This document shows positions 25,302 through 33,437 of a DNA stretch of 64,000 nt, one piece after another. Position 1 is the first letter of the stretch, and every line of letters begins with the position of its first letter. The DNA is from Vreelandella neptunia (lineage in GTDB: Bacteria; Pseudomonadota; Gammaproteobacteria; Pseudomonadales; Halomonadaceae): the NCBI RefSeq assembly GCF_022489065.1, contig NZ_JAKVTW010000002.1, positions 186,001 through 250,000 on the forward strand. Reading direction: 5' to 3'. The notes under the pieces were generated by a model. That model was not told the origin of the DNA and made no database searches. It worked only from the letters and a program-made list of their open reading frames with translations. The translations under genes were made by a program, and so were the position numbers.

Positions 25302-25939
25302 TGCAACCGATTACCGTATTGCACAACCTTGGGGTGGCGCTTGCAGCAGCGAACGTGGATACCGATCAGCTTATTCCGGCGCGTTTTATGAAAGAGCCGC
25401 GCAGCGTTGGGTACGGCCAGTTTCTGCTTTATGACGTTCGCCATGATGAGCATGGCACACCAGACGCTGAATTTATTCTGCATCGCCCTAAGGCCAATAA
25501 TGCCGAAGTGATGGTCAGCCGACGCAACTTTGGGGCGGGTTCGTCGCGTGAGGCAGCAGTCTATGCGCTGGTCGATTACGGCTTTCGCTGCGTGGTGGCG
25601 CCAAGCTTTGGCGATATTTTTGCCTCTAACGCCGTCAATAACGGCTTGCTGCCTGCGGTTGTGGAAGAAGAGGAGGCAGAGCGCTTGCTGGCAGCGTTGG
25701 GAGATGCACCGGCCGATATTTATGTTGATTTGGAGCAGCAGCTAATCCGTGTCGCTGAAGTGCAAGTCAGCTTTTCCATTAGCCCCGTATGGCGCACCAA
25801 GCTGCTTAACGGCTGGGATGATATTGATATGACCCGCCAACATGCCCACACCATTACTGAGTTCGCAGCGCACTACTCAGCACAGTTCCCTTGGACGGCG
25901 GCGCAGCCGCCAGAAAGCGCCATTATAAGTAAAGGTTAG
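25301..25939 (+). CDS. Aconitase-family hydratase small subunit (LeuD-like)
   Basis: A 212-residue swivel-domain subunit. Markers are AAANVDTDQLIPARFMKEP near 17, VSRRNFGAGSSREAAVYALVDYGFRCVV near 74 and APSFGDIFASNAVNNGLLP near 103. The GSSRE substrate-carboxylate loop is intact. It diverges from standard LeuD at the entry loop (VGYGQFLLYD instead of TGFG-type), which would suit a different side chain on the substrate. Coupled to the LeuC-like gene by TAATG. Confidence 0.85.
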   Translation: MQPITVLHNLGVALAAANVDTDQLIPARFMKEPRSVGYGQFLLYDVRHDEHGTPDAEFILHRPKANNAEVMVSRRNFGAGSSREAAVYALVDYGFRCVVAPSFGDIFASNAVNNGLLPAVVEEEEAERLLAALGDAPADIYVDLEQQLIRVAEVQVSFSISPVWRTKLLNGWDDIDMTRQHAHTITEFAAHYSAQFPWTAAQPPESAIISKG

Positions 25940-25967
25940 CGGTAGTAACGCTATACCAATAGTGAAT

Positions 25968-26012
25968 GTTTATAAAAAGAGTACGCACGCTTACAGCAGA
26001 CGTTTATAAAAA
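25968..26012. repeat. Direct repeat GTTTATAAAAA before the TRAP operon
   Basis: Two exact 11-base copies (25968-25978, 26002-26012) 34 bases apart, in the 142-base gap before the TRAP binding-protein gene. Each includes the palindrome TTTATAAA. Possibly a regulatory pair about three helical turns apart. Confidence 0.4.
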
Positions 26013-26081
26013 CGGCTTATAAGAAAGCAGCAGAAACAATAAACGCTATAACGCAGACTACCTCGTGCAGGAGACTAACGA

Positions 26082-27080
26082 ATGAAAAAAGTAACGCTTA
26101 CCCTGGGCATGCTCACCGCCCTGGCTTCAGCCCAGGCACTGGCGCTTGATGAAATCACCGCCGTGCATGCATTCCCCCCTTCGCTGATCTATACCCAGAG
26201 CTTTCTCGAGTTCGTCGATAAAGTGAACGAGCGCGGTGAAGGCGTGGTGCAGATTAACGTGCGTGGTGGTCCTGAAGTGATCGGCCTTTCCGAGCAGCCT
26301 GATGCAGTGCGCAACGGCGTGGTGGATATGGCCTATACCGCCGCAAGCTTCTACGCCGGTACCGTGCCAGAGCGCGATGCCATGGTGGCCTCCAACACCA
26401 ACGCTATTTTTGCCCGTGAAAATGGCGGCATCGACCTGCTCAATGAAATCCACCAAGAGAAGATGGGCACCTACTACCTTGGCTGGTTCGATAGTGGCGT
26501 CAGCTACAACTTCTACACCATTGAAGAACCCAGCGTTGATGCGGACGGTAATCTGAGTGTTTCGGGCCTGCGCTTACGCAGTAATCCGGTATATGACGCC
26601 TTCTTCCAGGATTACTTGGGCGCGCAGCCGATCAGCCTGCCTACCACCGATGTCTACGCTGCTCTTGAACGCAGTGTGGTCAACGCGACTGGCTGGACCC
26701 AAATTGGCCTGAAAGACCTCAATTGGGACCGCTTCCTTAATTACCGTGTGGATCCTGCATTTTTCTCAACCGACATGGGCGTGATCGTTAACCTGGATAA
26801 GTGGAACCAGTTAAGCGAAGAGTCGCAGCAAATCCTGCAAGAGGTTGCCATTGAGCATGAGCGTGAAAGCGCCGAGAAGCTGGCTGAATTAGCCGAAGAG
26901 CAGCAGGCTCAACTCGAGGCTGATGGCATGCAGGTAGTCACGCTGGAAGGTGAAGCAGCACAGCGCTTCTCCGATGCCGCTCGGGATGCCACCTGGGAGC
27001 GTATGCGCCGCCAAATGGAGCGCCACCCTTCAGGACTTGAGCATTACGATACGTTGATCGAAAAGTTTAACGACCTATAA
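26082..27080 (+). CDS. TRAP transporter solute-binding protein (DctP family)
   Basis: A 332-residue periplasmic protein with a Sec signal peptide ending in AQALA before LDEI. DctP landmarks are FVDKVNERGEGVVQINVRGGPEVIG near 46, the arginine segment GLRLRSNPVYDAFFQDYLGAQPISLPTTDVYAALERSVVNA near 164 (the Arg binds the ligand carboxylate in this family), and a long C-terminal helix. It is expected to bind a carboxylic acid and deliver it to the DctQM-type membrane proteins downstream. Location after the LeuCD-like genes suggests it imports the pathway's substrate or a carboxylate intermediate. AGGAG precedes the ATG. Confidence 0.92.
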   Translation: MKKVTLTLGMLTALASAQALALDEITAVHAFPPSLIYTQSFLEFVDKVNERGEGVVQINVRGGPEVIGLSEQPDAVRNGVVDMAYTAASFYAGTVPERDAMVASNTNAIFARENGGIDLLNEIHQEKMGTYYLGWFDSGVSYNFYTIEEPSVDADGNLSVSGLRLRSNPVYDAFFQDYLGAQPISLPTTDVYAALERSVVNATGWTQIGLKDLNWDRFLNYRVDPAFFSTDMGVIVNLDKWNQLSEESQQILQEVAIEHERESAEKLAELAEEQQAQLEADGMQVVTLEGEAAQRFSDAARDATWERMRRQMERHPSGLEHYDTLIEKFNDL

Positions 27081-27088
27081 AGACATGC

Positions 27089-27117
27089 GGGGCGCAGTTC
27101 TCATAAGCGCCCCTTTT
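27089..27117 (+). terminator. Intra-operon hairpin between TRAP binding protein and membrane genes
   Basis: GGGGCGC (27089-27095) and GCGCCCC (27107-27113) with an 11-base loop, followed by TTTT. Short T-run, so it probably attenuates rather than stops transcription, giving more binding protein than membrane subunits. Confidence 0.65.
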
Positions 27118-27145
27118 AGTGTGGCAATTTTCGTTAGGGTCTTTT

Positions 27146-27652
27146 ATGCGCTACGCACAACGCGGCTACCTACTGCTGCTCAACGGCATGGCCCTGCTGG
27201 CCGCCATCATGCTGGTATGGCTGATGGTAGCGGTGGTGCTTTCCGTGGTTATTCGTAATTTAGGGCTTCAGCCCTCGGCGTGGTTTTTCCTTTCCACCGA
27301 GTACGCCATGTTTTATCTCACTCTGCTGGGCGCGCCCTGGTTAGTACGTCAAAAAGGGCACGTGCATATTGAACTGCTGACCTCGGTTTTACCGCCGCCA
27401 GCGCTGAACATACTGAGCCGCGGCGTATCGTTACTGTGTGTGGTGGTGTGCGGCATGTTGGCGTGGAAAGGGCTGGATCTGTTTCTGCTGAACATTGAAC
27501 GGACTGACTATGACGTGCGTGCCTACTTTGTGCCGAAGTGGATACTGACCATCGTATTCCCTATCAGCTTTACCTTAATGGCGATTGAGTTTGGCCGCTT
27601 TGTAGTAGGCCATGAAATACTTCACAGCGGCGAAGCGGGGATGAAAGAATAA
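27146..27652 (+). CDS. TRAP transporter small membrane subunit (DctQ family)
   Basis: A 168-residue inner-membrane protein with four hydrophobic segments (about 12-38, 47-66, 86-108 and 130-150). The family's post-helix motif RQKGHVHIELL lies near 75. I start at the ATG at 27146 (TTAGGG upstream). A GTG frame from 27119 would overlap the hairpin and gives no family sequence. It ends TAATG on the DctM gene, so the two subunits are coupled. Confidence 0.88.
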   Translation: MRYAQRGYLLLLNGMALLAAIMLVWLMVAVVLSVVIRNLGLQPSAWFFLSTEYAMFYLTLLGAPWLVRQKGHVHIELLTSVLPPPALNILSRGVSLLCVVVCGMLAWKGLDLFLLNIERTDYDVRAYFVPKWILTIVFPISFTLMAIEFGRFVVGHEILHSGEAGMKE

Positions 27653-28965
27653 TGGAATGGTACTTTGCGCTCGCTTTTCTGCTATCGCTGATTCTTATCT
27701 TTATGGCGATTGGCACTCCAATAGCCTTGGCATTTTTAGCTGCTAACGTCATTGGTGCCTGGCACTTTATGGGTGGCCAAACTGGCATCTTGCAGATGCT
27801 AAACAACGGGTTTGGTGCGCTCTCAAGCTTTAATCTAGTGCCTATCCCGCTGTTTTTGCTGATGGGTGAACTGTTTTTCCGCACCGGCTTAGGCATGAAA
27901 ATGTTCAATGCCGTTGACCAGTTGATGGGCAAGCTGCCGGGGCGTTTATCTTACGTGACGGTGGTCGGCGGCACGGCGTTTTCTACTTTAAGCGGCTCTT
28001 CCATGGGTTCCACGGCGCTAATGGGTTCGCTGCTGGTGCCGGAAATGGAACGACGCGGCTATAAGAAGAAAATGGCCATTGGCCCCATTCTGGGGACCGG
28101 AGGTTTGGCGATTATTATTCCGCCTTCTGCGTTGGCGGTACTGTTGGCAACCTTGGCAAAAGTGGATATTGGCGCGCTGCTCATCGCGGGCATTTTGCCT
28201 GGGCTGACGCTGGCGGGGTTCTATATTGTCACCATCTTTATCCAAACCAAGCTGGACCCGGATGCCGCTCCAGTCTATGAGTTAGAACCGGTGCCGCTAA
28301 GCGCTAAGCTCAAGCTGATAGTGACCGATATTCTGCCCATGCTCAGCGTGATGGTAATTATTGTTGCAATGATGCTGATGGGGTTTGCCACACCTTCAGA
28401 AGCCGCGGCCTTTGGTGCATTGGGCGTGATTATCCTGGCGTTTCTTTTCCGCTGCATGACCTGGGAGGCGTTTAAGCTTTCGGTCACCGGCGCGCTAAAA
28501 GTCACGCTGATGGCTTATCTGATCGTCTTTGGTTCGGCCACCTTCAGCCAGTTACTTGGTTTCTCGGGCGCTTCGGGCGGTTTGATCGGTTGGGCAACAG
28601 GCTTTGATCTTTCCCCCATCCTGATGCTGTTAGCCATGTTTGCGGTACTGCTGGTGCTGGGCACTTTTATGGAGCAAATCTCCATCATGATGCTCACTGT
28701 GCCTATCTTCTTTCCATTGGCGCAGGCACTTGGTTTTGATTTGGTATGGTTCGGTATCGTCGTGTTGCTGGCACTGGAAATCAGCTTCTCAACACCACCA
28801 TTAGGGCTGTTACTGTTTGTGATGAAAGGGGTCGCACCGCCGGGCACGACCATGAGTGAAATCTACTCGGCCGCGATTCCCTATATTCTCTGTTCGATGC
28901 TACTGGTAGCAGTGCTGATAGTATTCCCAAGCCTAGCGACTTGGTTGCCTAGCATGTTGCAGTAA
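27652..28965 (+). CDS. TRAP transporter large membrane subunit (DctM family)
   Basis: A 437-residue permease of about a dozen membrane segments. It has the family's GTPIALAFLAANVIG near 21, PLFLLMGELFFRTGL near 65, the loop GGTAFSTLSGSSMGSTALMGSLLVPEM near 105 and GLAIIIPPSALAVLLATLAKVDIGALLIAGILPG near 150. The ion-dependent DctQM pair drives high-affinity uptake using the sodium or proton gradient, which suits a halophile. It is the last gene of the plus-strand arm and is followed by a strong terminator. Confidence 0.92.
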   Translation: MEWYFALAFLLSLILIFMAIGTPIALAFLAANVIGAWHFMGGQTGILQMLNNGFGALSSFNLVPIPLFLLMGELFFRTGLGMKMFNAVDQLMGKLPGRLSYVTVVGGTAFSTLSGSSMGSTALMGSLLVPEMERRGYKKKMAIGPILGTGGLAIIIPPSALAVLLATLAKVDIGALLIAGILPGLTLAGFYIVTIFIQTKLDPDAAPVYELEPVPLSAKLKLIVTDILPMLSVMVIIVAMMLMGFATPSEAAAFGALGVIILAFLFRCMTWEAFKLSVTGALKVTLMAYLIVFGSATFSQLLGFSGASGGLIGWATGFDLSPILMLLAMFAVLLVLGTFMEQISIMMLTVPIFFPLAQALGFDLVWFGIVVLLALEISFSTPPLGLLLFVMKGVAPPGTTMSEIYSAAIPYILCSMLLVAVLIVFPSLATWLPSMLQ

Positions 28966-29013
28966 GCGCCTTAGCTTGCGAAAAAGTAGCTTGCACAAAA
29001 TAGTTGGCAATAA

Positions 29014-29039
29014 AAAAGAGAGGCTTCGGCCTCTCTTTT
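29014..29039. terminator. Bidirectional terminator between TRAP operon and zigA
   Basis: An 11-bp stem, AAAAGAGAGGC with GCCTCTCTTTT, closes a TTCG tetraloop. A- and T-runs at each side make it work in both directions for these convergent genes. Confidence 0.9.
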
Positions 29040-29064
29040 GGTCGTTGAGGATTATGGCTATCAC

Positions 29065-30291
29065 CTACTCCCAGGAAGGGAACGGGTCGGGAAGTTTCTT
29101 CCACGCTTCCATGCCTGCCAGCAGTACTGCCTCGCTTAGCAAGCAGTCGTCCAGCGCTTCGCGCATCCGGGCTTGATCCAGGTTCTGGCCGATAAATACC
29201 AGCTCCTGGCGCATATCGCCAAACGGCTCCTGCCACTTCTCCATAATAAACTGACGCGTTTCGGGGTCGGTTGGCCAACGCTCTTCGGGGATCGCTTTCC
29301 AGAACACACCTGCCGGGCCGTGGTGAGCGATACCGCCTGCCTGACTCCACTGGCCTGCGGCCTGGGGGCGAGTGGCAAGCCAGAAGAAGCCTTTCGAACG
29401 TAGCAGGCCTTTGCCGAACCACTCCTGGTTAAGCAAGTCGTGGAATTTCTGTGGATGGAAGGGGCGCCGGGCATGGTAAGCAAAGCTGCCAATGCCGTAC
29501 TCTTCGGTCTCTGGCACGTGTTCGCCGCGCATCTCTTTGAGCCAGCCTGGGGCCAGTTGGGCGCGCTCAAAGTTGAACTTGCCGGTATCCAGCACTTTAT
29601 CCAGCGGCACGCCGCCTTTAGTGATCGGGACTAGTTCAGCATCAGGATTAAGTGAGCGCAGAATTGCCTTGAGTGACTCGAGCTCTTTTTCACTGATCAG
29701 ATCGGTTTTGCTGATCAGCAGCACATCGCAAAACTCGATTTGGTCGACCAGCAGGTCGGCGACGTTGCGCTCGTCGTCTTCGCCTAAGCTTTCCCCCGCT
29801 TCAGCGAGGCTTTGCGCTTCGCGGTACTGCTCAAGAAAGTTGGCGCCATCGACGACGGTGACCAGGGTATCCAGCCGAGCTACGTGGGAAAGGCTCTGAC
29901 CGCTCTCATCTTCAAAGGTGAAGGTTTCCGCCACAGGCAGTGGCTCAGAGATGCCGGTAGACTCAATAACCAAGTAATCGAACTTGCCTTCTCGGGCCAA
30001 CTGGCTGACCTCTTCCAGCAGATCTTCGCGCAGCGTGCAGCAGATGCAGCCATTGCTCATCTCTACCAGGCGTTCTTCGGAGCGGTTTAGTGCTACATCA
30101 CCATCCAACGTCGACTCGCCAGGGCCGCCGCGCACCAGCGCACCGTCAATATTCACCTCGCTCATATCGTTAACGATCACCGCCACGCGGCGACCTTCAC
30201 GATTGGCCAGAATATGATTCAGCACGGTGGTTTTACCGGCACCCAGAAACCCTGAGAGCACTGTCACGGGCAGGGGAGTAAATGCGGTCAT
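29065..30291 (-). CDS. zigA: Zinc metallochaperone GTPase ZigA (COG0523/CobW family)
   Basis: A 408-residue G3E GTPase. Walker [10 protein letters not shown] lies at ~14-22, [12 protein letters not shown] near 38, the metal-binding CICC motif ([14 protein letters not shown]) near 80, [11 protein letters not shown] near 107 and the guanine-specificity SKTD near 194. The C-terminal CobW domain ([18 protein letters not shown] onward) has a His-containing WLATRP region and matches the ZigA group. Members deliver or insert zinc under starvation. A 20-base Zur-like palindrome lies 27 bases upstream of the start, so zinc-dependent repression by Zur is likely. Confidence 0.88.
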   Translation of the reverse strand: MTAFTPLPVTVLSGFLGAGKTTVLNHILANREGRRVAVIVNDMSEVNIDGALVRGGPGESTLDGDVALNRSEERLVEMSNGCICCTLREDLLEEVSQLAREGKFDYLVIESTGISEPLPVAETFTFEDESGQSLSHVARLDTLVTVVDGANFLEQYREAQSLAEAGESLGEDDERNVADLLVDQIEFCDVLLISKTDLISEKELESLKAILRSLNPDAELVPITKGGVPLDKVLDTGKFNFERAQLAPGWLKEMRGEHVPETEEYGIGSFAYHARRPFHPQKFHDLLNQEWFGKGLLRSKGFFWLATRPQAAGQWSQAGGIAHHGPAGVFWKAIPEERWPTDPETRQFIMEKWQEPFGDMRQELVFIGQNLDQARMREALDDCLLSEAVLLAGMEAWKKLPDPFPSWE

Positions 30292-30317
30292 TGCAAGGTC
30301 ACCTCTAAATGGGTTTA

Positions 30318-30337
30318 TGTTATGTGATAATATAACA
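30318..30337. promoter_or_regulatory. Zur-like box upstream of zigA
   Basis: TGTTATGTGA followed by TAATATAACA: the arms match in 8 of 10 positions and fit the TGTTATA-N-TATAACA pattern of gammaproteobacterial Zur sites. It lies 27-46 bases upstream of the zigA start. Confidence 0.7.
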
Positions 30338-30405
30338 ATAAAGAGGCGTTTAGAGAAAGGCTTGTTTTGAAAGTGCCGAGCGAGGCGGGTGTTGGTTAAG
30401 CGCTA

Positions 30406-30681
30406 TCAGCGCTTATACTGCGTCGGGCAGTAGCCGCGCAATACATCTGGCGAGCGCAGGGCGCGGTGCTTAGTCGCGCGCCCGGTGACGCGTTTGCGCC
30501 ATAGTCGAAATGAGCCTGGTTTGAGCTGGTGGCGCATCACTTCAATGACATCAGGTTCGGCTAAACCAAATAGCGTCTCAATCGCTTCAAACGGCGTACG
30601 GTCTTCCCAGGCCATCTCAATAATGCGCGACTTCTCGTCATCGGGTAAGCGACGGAAGCGTTTAACGGATGCTTTTGGCAT
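30406..30681 (-). CDS. TIGR03643 (DUF2805) family protein
   Basis: A 91-residue protein of unknown function. Its signature reads LPDDEKSRIIEMAWEDRTPFEAI, then FGLAEPDVIEVMRHQLKPGSFRLWRKRVTGRATKHRAL, with a helix-turn-helix-like middle and a basic C-terminal part that could bind nucleic acid (inference). It lies three bases downstream of the PepSY membrane-protein gene on the same strand. Confidence 0.82.
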   Translation of the reverse strand: MPKASVKRFRRLPDDEKSRIIEMAWEDRTPFEAIETLFGLAEPDVIEVMRHQLKPGSFRLWRKRVTGRATKHRALRSPDVLRGYCPTQYKR

Positions 30682-30684
30682 CGG

Positions 30685-32079
30685 TCACCTCGACGGATTG
30701 GAGTGGTGTGCACTTAGGGTGCGGGCAGTGTAGCGCTTTTTAACGTACCAGCGTAACGCATCGATCACGATGAACATTGCGAGGCTAGCGCCTAAAACGG
30801 GTAGCGCCAAGCCTAACGCGATAGCAAACAATAGCACGCTTAATTTAGCCTTGAGCGGGAGCATTAGCCACGGTTCAGAAACCGTTGGAAAGCGCTGACC
30901 ATTTGCAGTGCGCAGCCGCCGCCAGGCCATGGCGTAGCCCCATCCCATCAGTGTCACAAGCCCGGCAGCTATCAATGCAAGCACTACTTGGTTGACCAGA
31001 CCAAACAGCACTCCCATGTGCAGATCAATTCCCCAACGGGTAAGTTTGGCGGCCATAGGAAACGTGTCGAAATCGGTTTGATCGGTTACCGCCATGCTGC
31101 TTGGGTGCAGCGCGACTTGGTCTACCTGTGTGGGCCAACGCCGATCTATTTCCGCTACTCGCCAAGCCTGATTTTCACTGGTAGGTGGTGAGAGTTGAAT
31201 GCGATCGGCCATTAGTCCTGCCGCACGCGCAGCCATTAGCGCACGATCAAAATCGTCTGGCAGCAGCGGTGTGCTGGCTGAAATGGGGGCTGCATGACCA
31301 TGATGCTCTGCATGCTCGTCGGTGACGTGACTATCAATTTCGGTCAACGCTGTTGAAGCGCTAGGTGTGCTCCAACCCCAGGCATGACGCAGTTCAGCAA
31401 TATTGCCACCTGCCCACTGGGACCAGGTGAGACCTGTCGCCGAAAAGAACAGCAGTCCCATGGCGAGGAGTACACCTAAGGTTGCGTGACGCCGACGGGT
31501 AGCTTGATGGCCGGAAAGCGATTTCAATGCGCGACGCTGCCATATCCACAGCACTATGCCTCCCAAGGCAGCTAGCCAAAGCCAGGAAGCGGCTAATTCG
31601 CTATAAAGGCGGCCTACATCGCCCATTAACAGCTGACGGTGAAAATGATCAATCGCTGTGCGCAGCGGTAAAATCCCGCTGGTGCCGTAGACGGTGGTAT
31701 CGCCGGTCACCTCCAAAGATATCGGATCGACAAACAGCGCACGATGCTCCGAAGGACCAAGGTCAGTTGCGTTAAACATGAGACGAGTGGTGTCACCCAG
31801 ATATGGAGCTGGGCGTACGGCGCTTGGCAACCTAGCATCACCCAAGAAGTGTTGAGCGGCGGCAATCTGAGCGGAGAGCGGCTGAGGGTCTCCCTGGGTT
31901 ACTCCGTAGAGCGTGTCGTGATAGAGCCACTCTTCAAGAGGAGGGCTAAGCAGGTATGCGATGCCTGATAACGCCGCAATGAGAATGAAAGGCCCAATAA
32001 AAAGACCGATATATAAGTGCAGGCGGCTCAGTAGCGCAAACAGAAGCTTGCCGGTATGGGCGGGGGAGCGCGGGGTCAT
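30685..32079 (-). CDS. PepSY-associated transmembrane protein
   Basis: A membrane protein of the PepSY_TM family (iron-uptake-associated or flavin-reductase-like in other bacteria), 464 residues from the ATG at 32079. A TTG-started frame would reach 32127. The first helix (SRLHLYIGLFIGPFILIAALSGIAYLL) carries the family's paired histidine region. Further segments lie near 170-190, 215-235, 375-400 and 425-455. A His-rich stretch (HVTDEHAEHHGHAAP) sits in the periplasmic loop and may bind metal. It lies directly downstream of the methyltransferase gene. Function uncertain. Confidence 0.8.
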   Translation of the reverse strand: MTPRSPAHTGKLLFALLSRLHLYIGLFIGPFILIAALSGIAYLLSPPLEEWLYHDTLYGVTQGDPQPLSAQIAAAQHFLGDARLPSAVRPAPYLGDTTRLMFNATDLGPSEHRALFVDPISLEVTGDTTVYGTSGILPLRTAIDHFHRQLLMGDVGRLYSELAASWLWLAALGGIVLWIWQRRALKSLSGHQATRRRHATLGVLLAMGLLFFSATGLTWSQWAGGNIAELRHAWGWSTPSASTALTEIDSHVTDEHAEHHGHAAPISASTPLLPDDFDRALMAARAAGLMADRIQLSPPTSENQAWRVAEIDRRWPTQVDQVALHPSSMAVTDQTDFDTFPMAAKLTRWGIDLHMGVLFGLVNQVVLALIAAGLVTLMGWGYAMAWRRLRTANGQRFPTVSEPWLMLPLKAKLSVLLFAIALGLALPVLGASLAMFIVIDALRWYVKKRYTARTLSAHHSNPSR

Positions 32080-32164
32080 GGAATTAATCCAAGCATCATC
32101 GGCGGAGTAGTTTGCCAGAGTAGACAATTCACCCAGCTACCGCCAGCGGTGAAAGGTCGCATCT

Positions 32165-32797
32165 TTAACGATTTGAGAGTGCGGGTTTTGCGGCCAACAA
32201 AGCGCGAAATAGTCCGTTCATGAGCACGGGTTCATCGTGACGGATTATGAACCCAGCCTCCGAAAGCAGAGGTTGAGCTTGGCGGGTAATATCGGTTGCA
32301 AGCGCAGATGTCAGTTGGTTTAGAAGGCGCCGTCCCGCTCCCGCAGGTTGTTCATCTGGCTGGAATTTATCCATTATGCATAGCTGGCCACCCGGTTTTA
32401 ACACCCGTTGTGCCTCGGCAAGACCACGCTGTGGATTAGGCATCACAGCGATAATCAGGTGCATGATAACTGCGTCAAAGTATTCGTCAGGGTAGTTGAG
32501 GGCTTCGGCATCCATCACGCGGCACTCCACATCGCGGCGTAGTGCTTCAGCTCGTTTGGCTGTGCGCTTCACCATTGCCGGTGCTAAGTCGGTCGCATGC
32601 AATTCGATATCATGTGGCAGAAAGGGTAGGTCCAAACCCGTACCAGCACCGACCAATAACACCCGCATGCTTGGCTCCCAGTCCACTTGGCCTAGCGCAA
32701 TTCGCCTTGGCTTACGAAAGATGCGAGCGACAATCGCATCATAAAACGGTGCGTAGGCGGTATAGCGCAGTCGGTTCCAAGCGGTAGTGTTAAACAT
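32165..32797 (-). CDS. Class I SAM-dependent methyltransferase
   Basis: A 210-residue Rossmann methyltransferase. SAM motif I is LLVGAGTGLDLPFLP near 46, motif II ELHATDLAP near 65, then CRVMDAEALNYPDEYFDAVIMHL near 90 and LKPGGQLCIMD near 130. The opening WNRLRYTAYAPFYDAI resembles phospholipid/UbiE-type methyltransferases. I start at 32797, where AGAGG precedes the ATG. A frame open to 32875 adds 26 residues with no homology pattern. Substrate unknown. Upstream of the PepSY gene on the same strand. Confidence 0.82.
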   Translation of the reverse strand: MFNTTAWNRLRYTAYAPFYDAIVARIFRKPRRIALGQVDWEPSMRVLLVGAGTGLDLPFLPHDIELHATDLAPAMVKRTAKRAEALRRDVECRVMDAEALNYPDEYFDAVIMHLIIAVMPNPQRGLAEAQRVLKPGGQLCIMDKFQPDEQPAGAGRRLLNQLTSALATDITRQAQPLLSEAGFIIRHDEPVLMNGLFRALLAAKPALSNR

Positions 32798-33077
32798 AAC
32801 GCCTCTTTGCAGCGCAACGCTGCGATGGCTGAAGGGCGGGTGCCGAATATCTATAGCATAAAAGCATTTGATCAACCAATAATGAGAGGCAGTTTTTTAA
32901 TTTGGTATTAAAACTATTTTAAAAGTCAAGTGTTATAAAGATGGTTTTTTAGATATGTTTTATCTCCTAAGCAATATCGTAAATTAGTGAGAAAACTAAT
33001 ACTTATTTTTGTGAATTGTTTTATATAGCTGCTGTTTTTATAGATTAATGTTGATAGTGGTAATAATCTTTTTATCA

Positions 33078-33425
33078 TTATTCTTTCTGCAATCGTGTAG
33101 TTAAATTTTCGACAATATCGATAACTAGCTTGCGGTCAGTTTGATTTAAAGGTGCTAAGAGCTGTTTCATTCTGCTTGACTGATCATCCACATGAAAGCT
33201 TGCTTGACCAAGTAGCTCTGCAGCTTCGCAATTAAAAATTTCAGCAAGCTCTATAAGACGCACAATATTGGGTATTACCCGTCCACGTTCAATACGCGAA
33301 ACGGCCTCATTGCCAACACCTAAGCGTTCAGCAACTTCTTCTTGGGTCAAATTACAGCGAACCCTTTGTTTGGCAATGGCTCGGCCTATACTGGCCGCTA
33401 GCCGCTTCTGTTCTGTTTTATTCAC
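33078..33425 (-). CDS. XRE-family transcriptional regulator
   Basis: A small DNA-binding protein with an N-terminal helix-turn-helix: IGRAIAKQRVRCNLTQEEVAERLGVGNEAVSRIERGRVIPNIVRLIELAEIFNCEAAELL. The rest is a short polar tail. An ATG lies at 33437, but its own GGAGG codon run is positioned five bases before the GTG at 33425, so the GTG start (115 residues) is favoured. The gene sits alone in an AT-rich patch unlike its neighbours. Phage- or plasmid-type repressors have this form, but no phage genes are near. Confidence 0.8.
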   Translation of the reverse strand: MNKTEQKRLAASIGRAIAKQRVRCNLTQEEVAERLGVGNEAVSRIERGRVIPNIVRLIELAEIFNCEAAELLGQASFHVDDQSSRMKQLLAPLNQTDRKLVIDIVENLTTRLQKE

Positions 33426-33437
33426 AACGTCCTCCAT

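Noticed and set aside
23862..25939. Leucine biosynthesis dehydratase leuCD
   Set aside because: No leuA, leuB or related gene is present and the neighbours are catabolic; kept only as an alternative.
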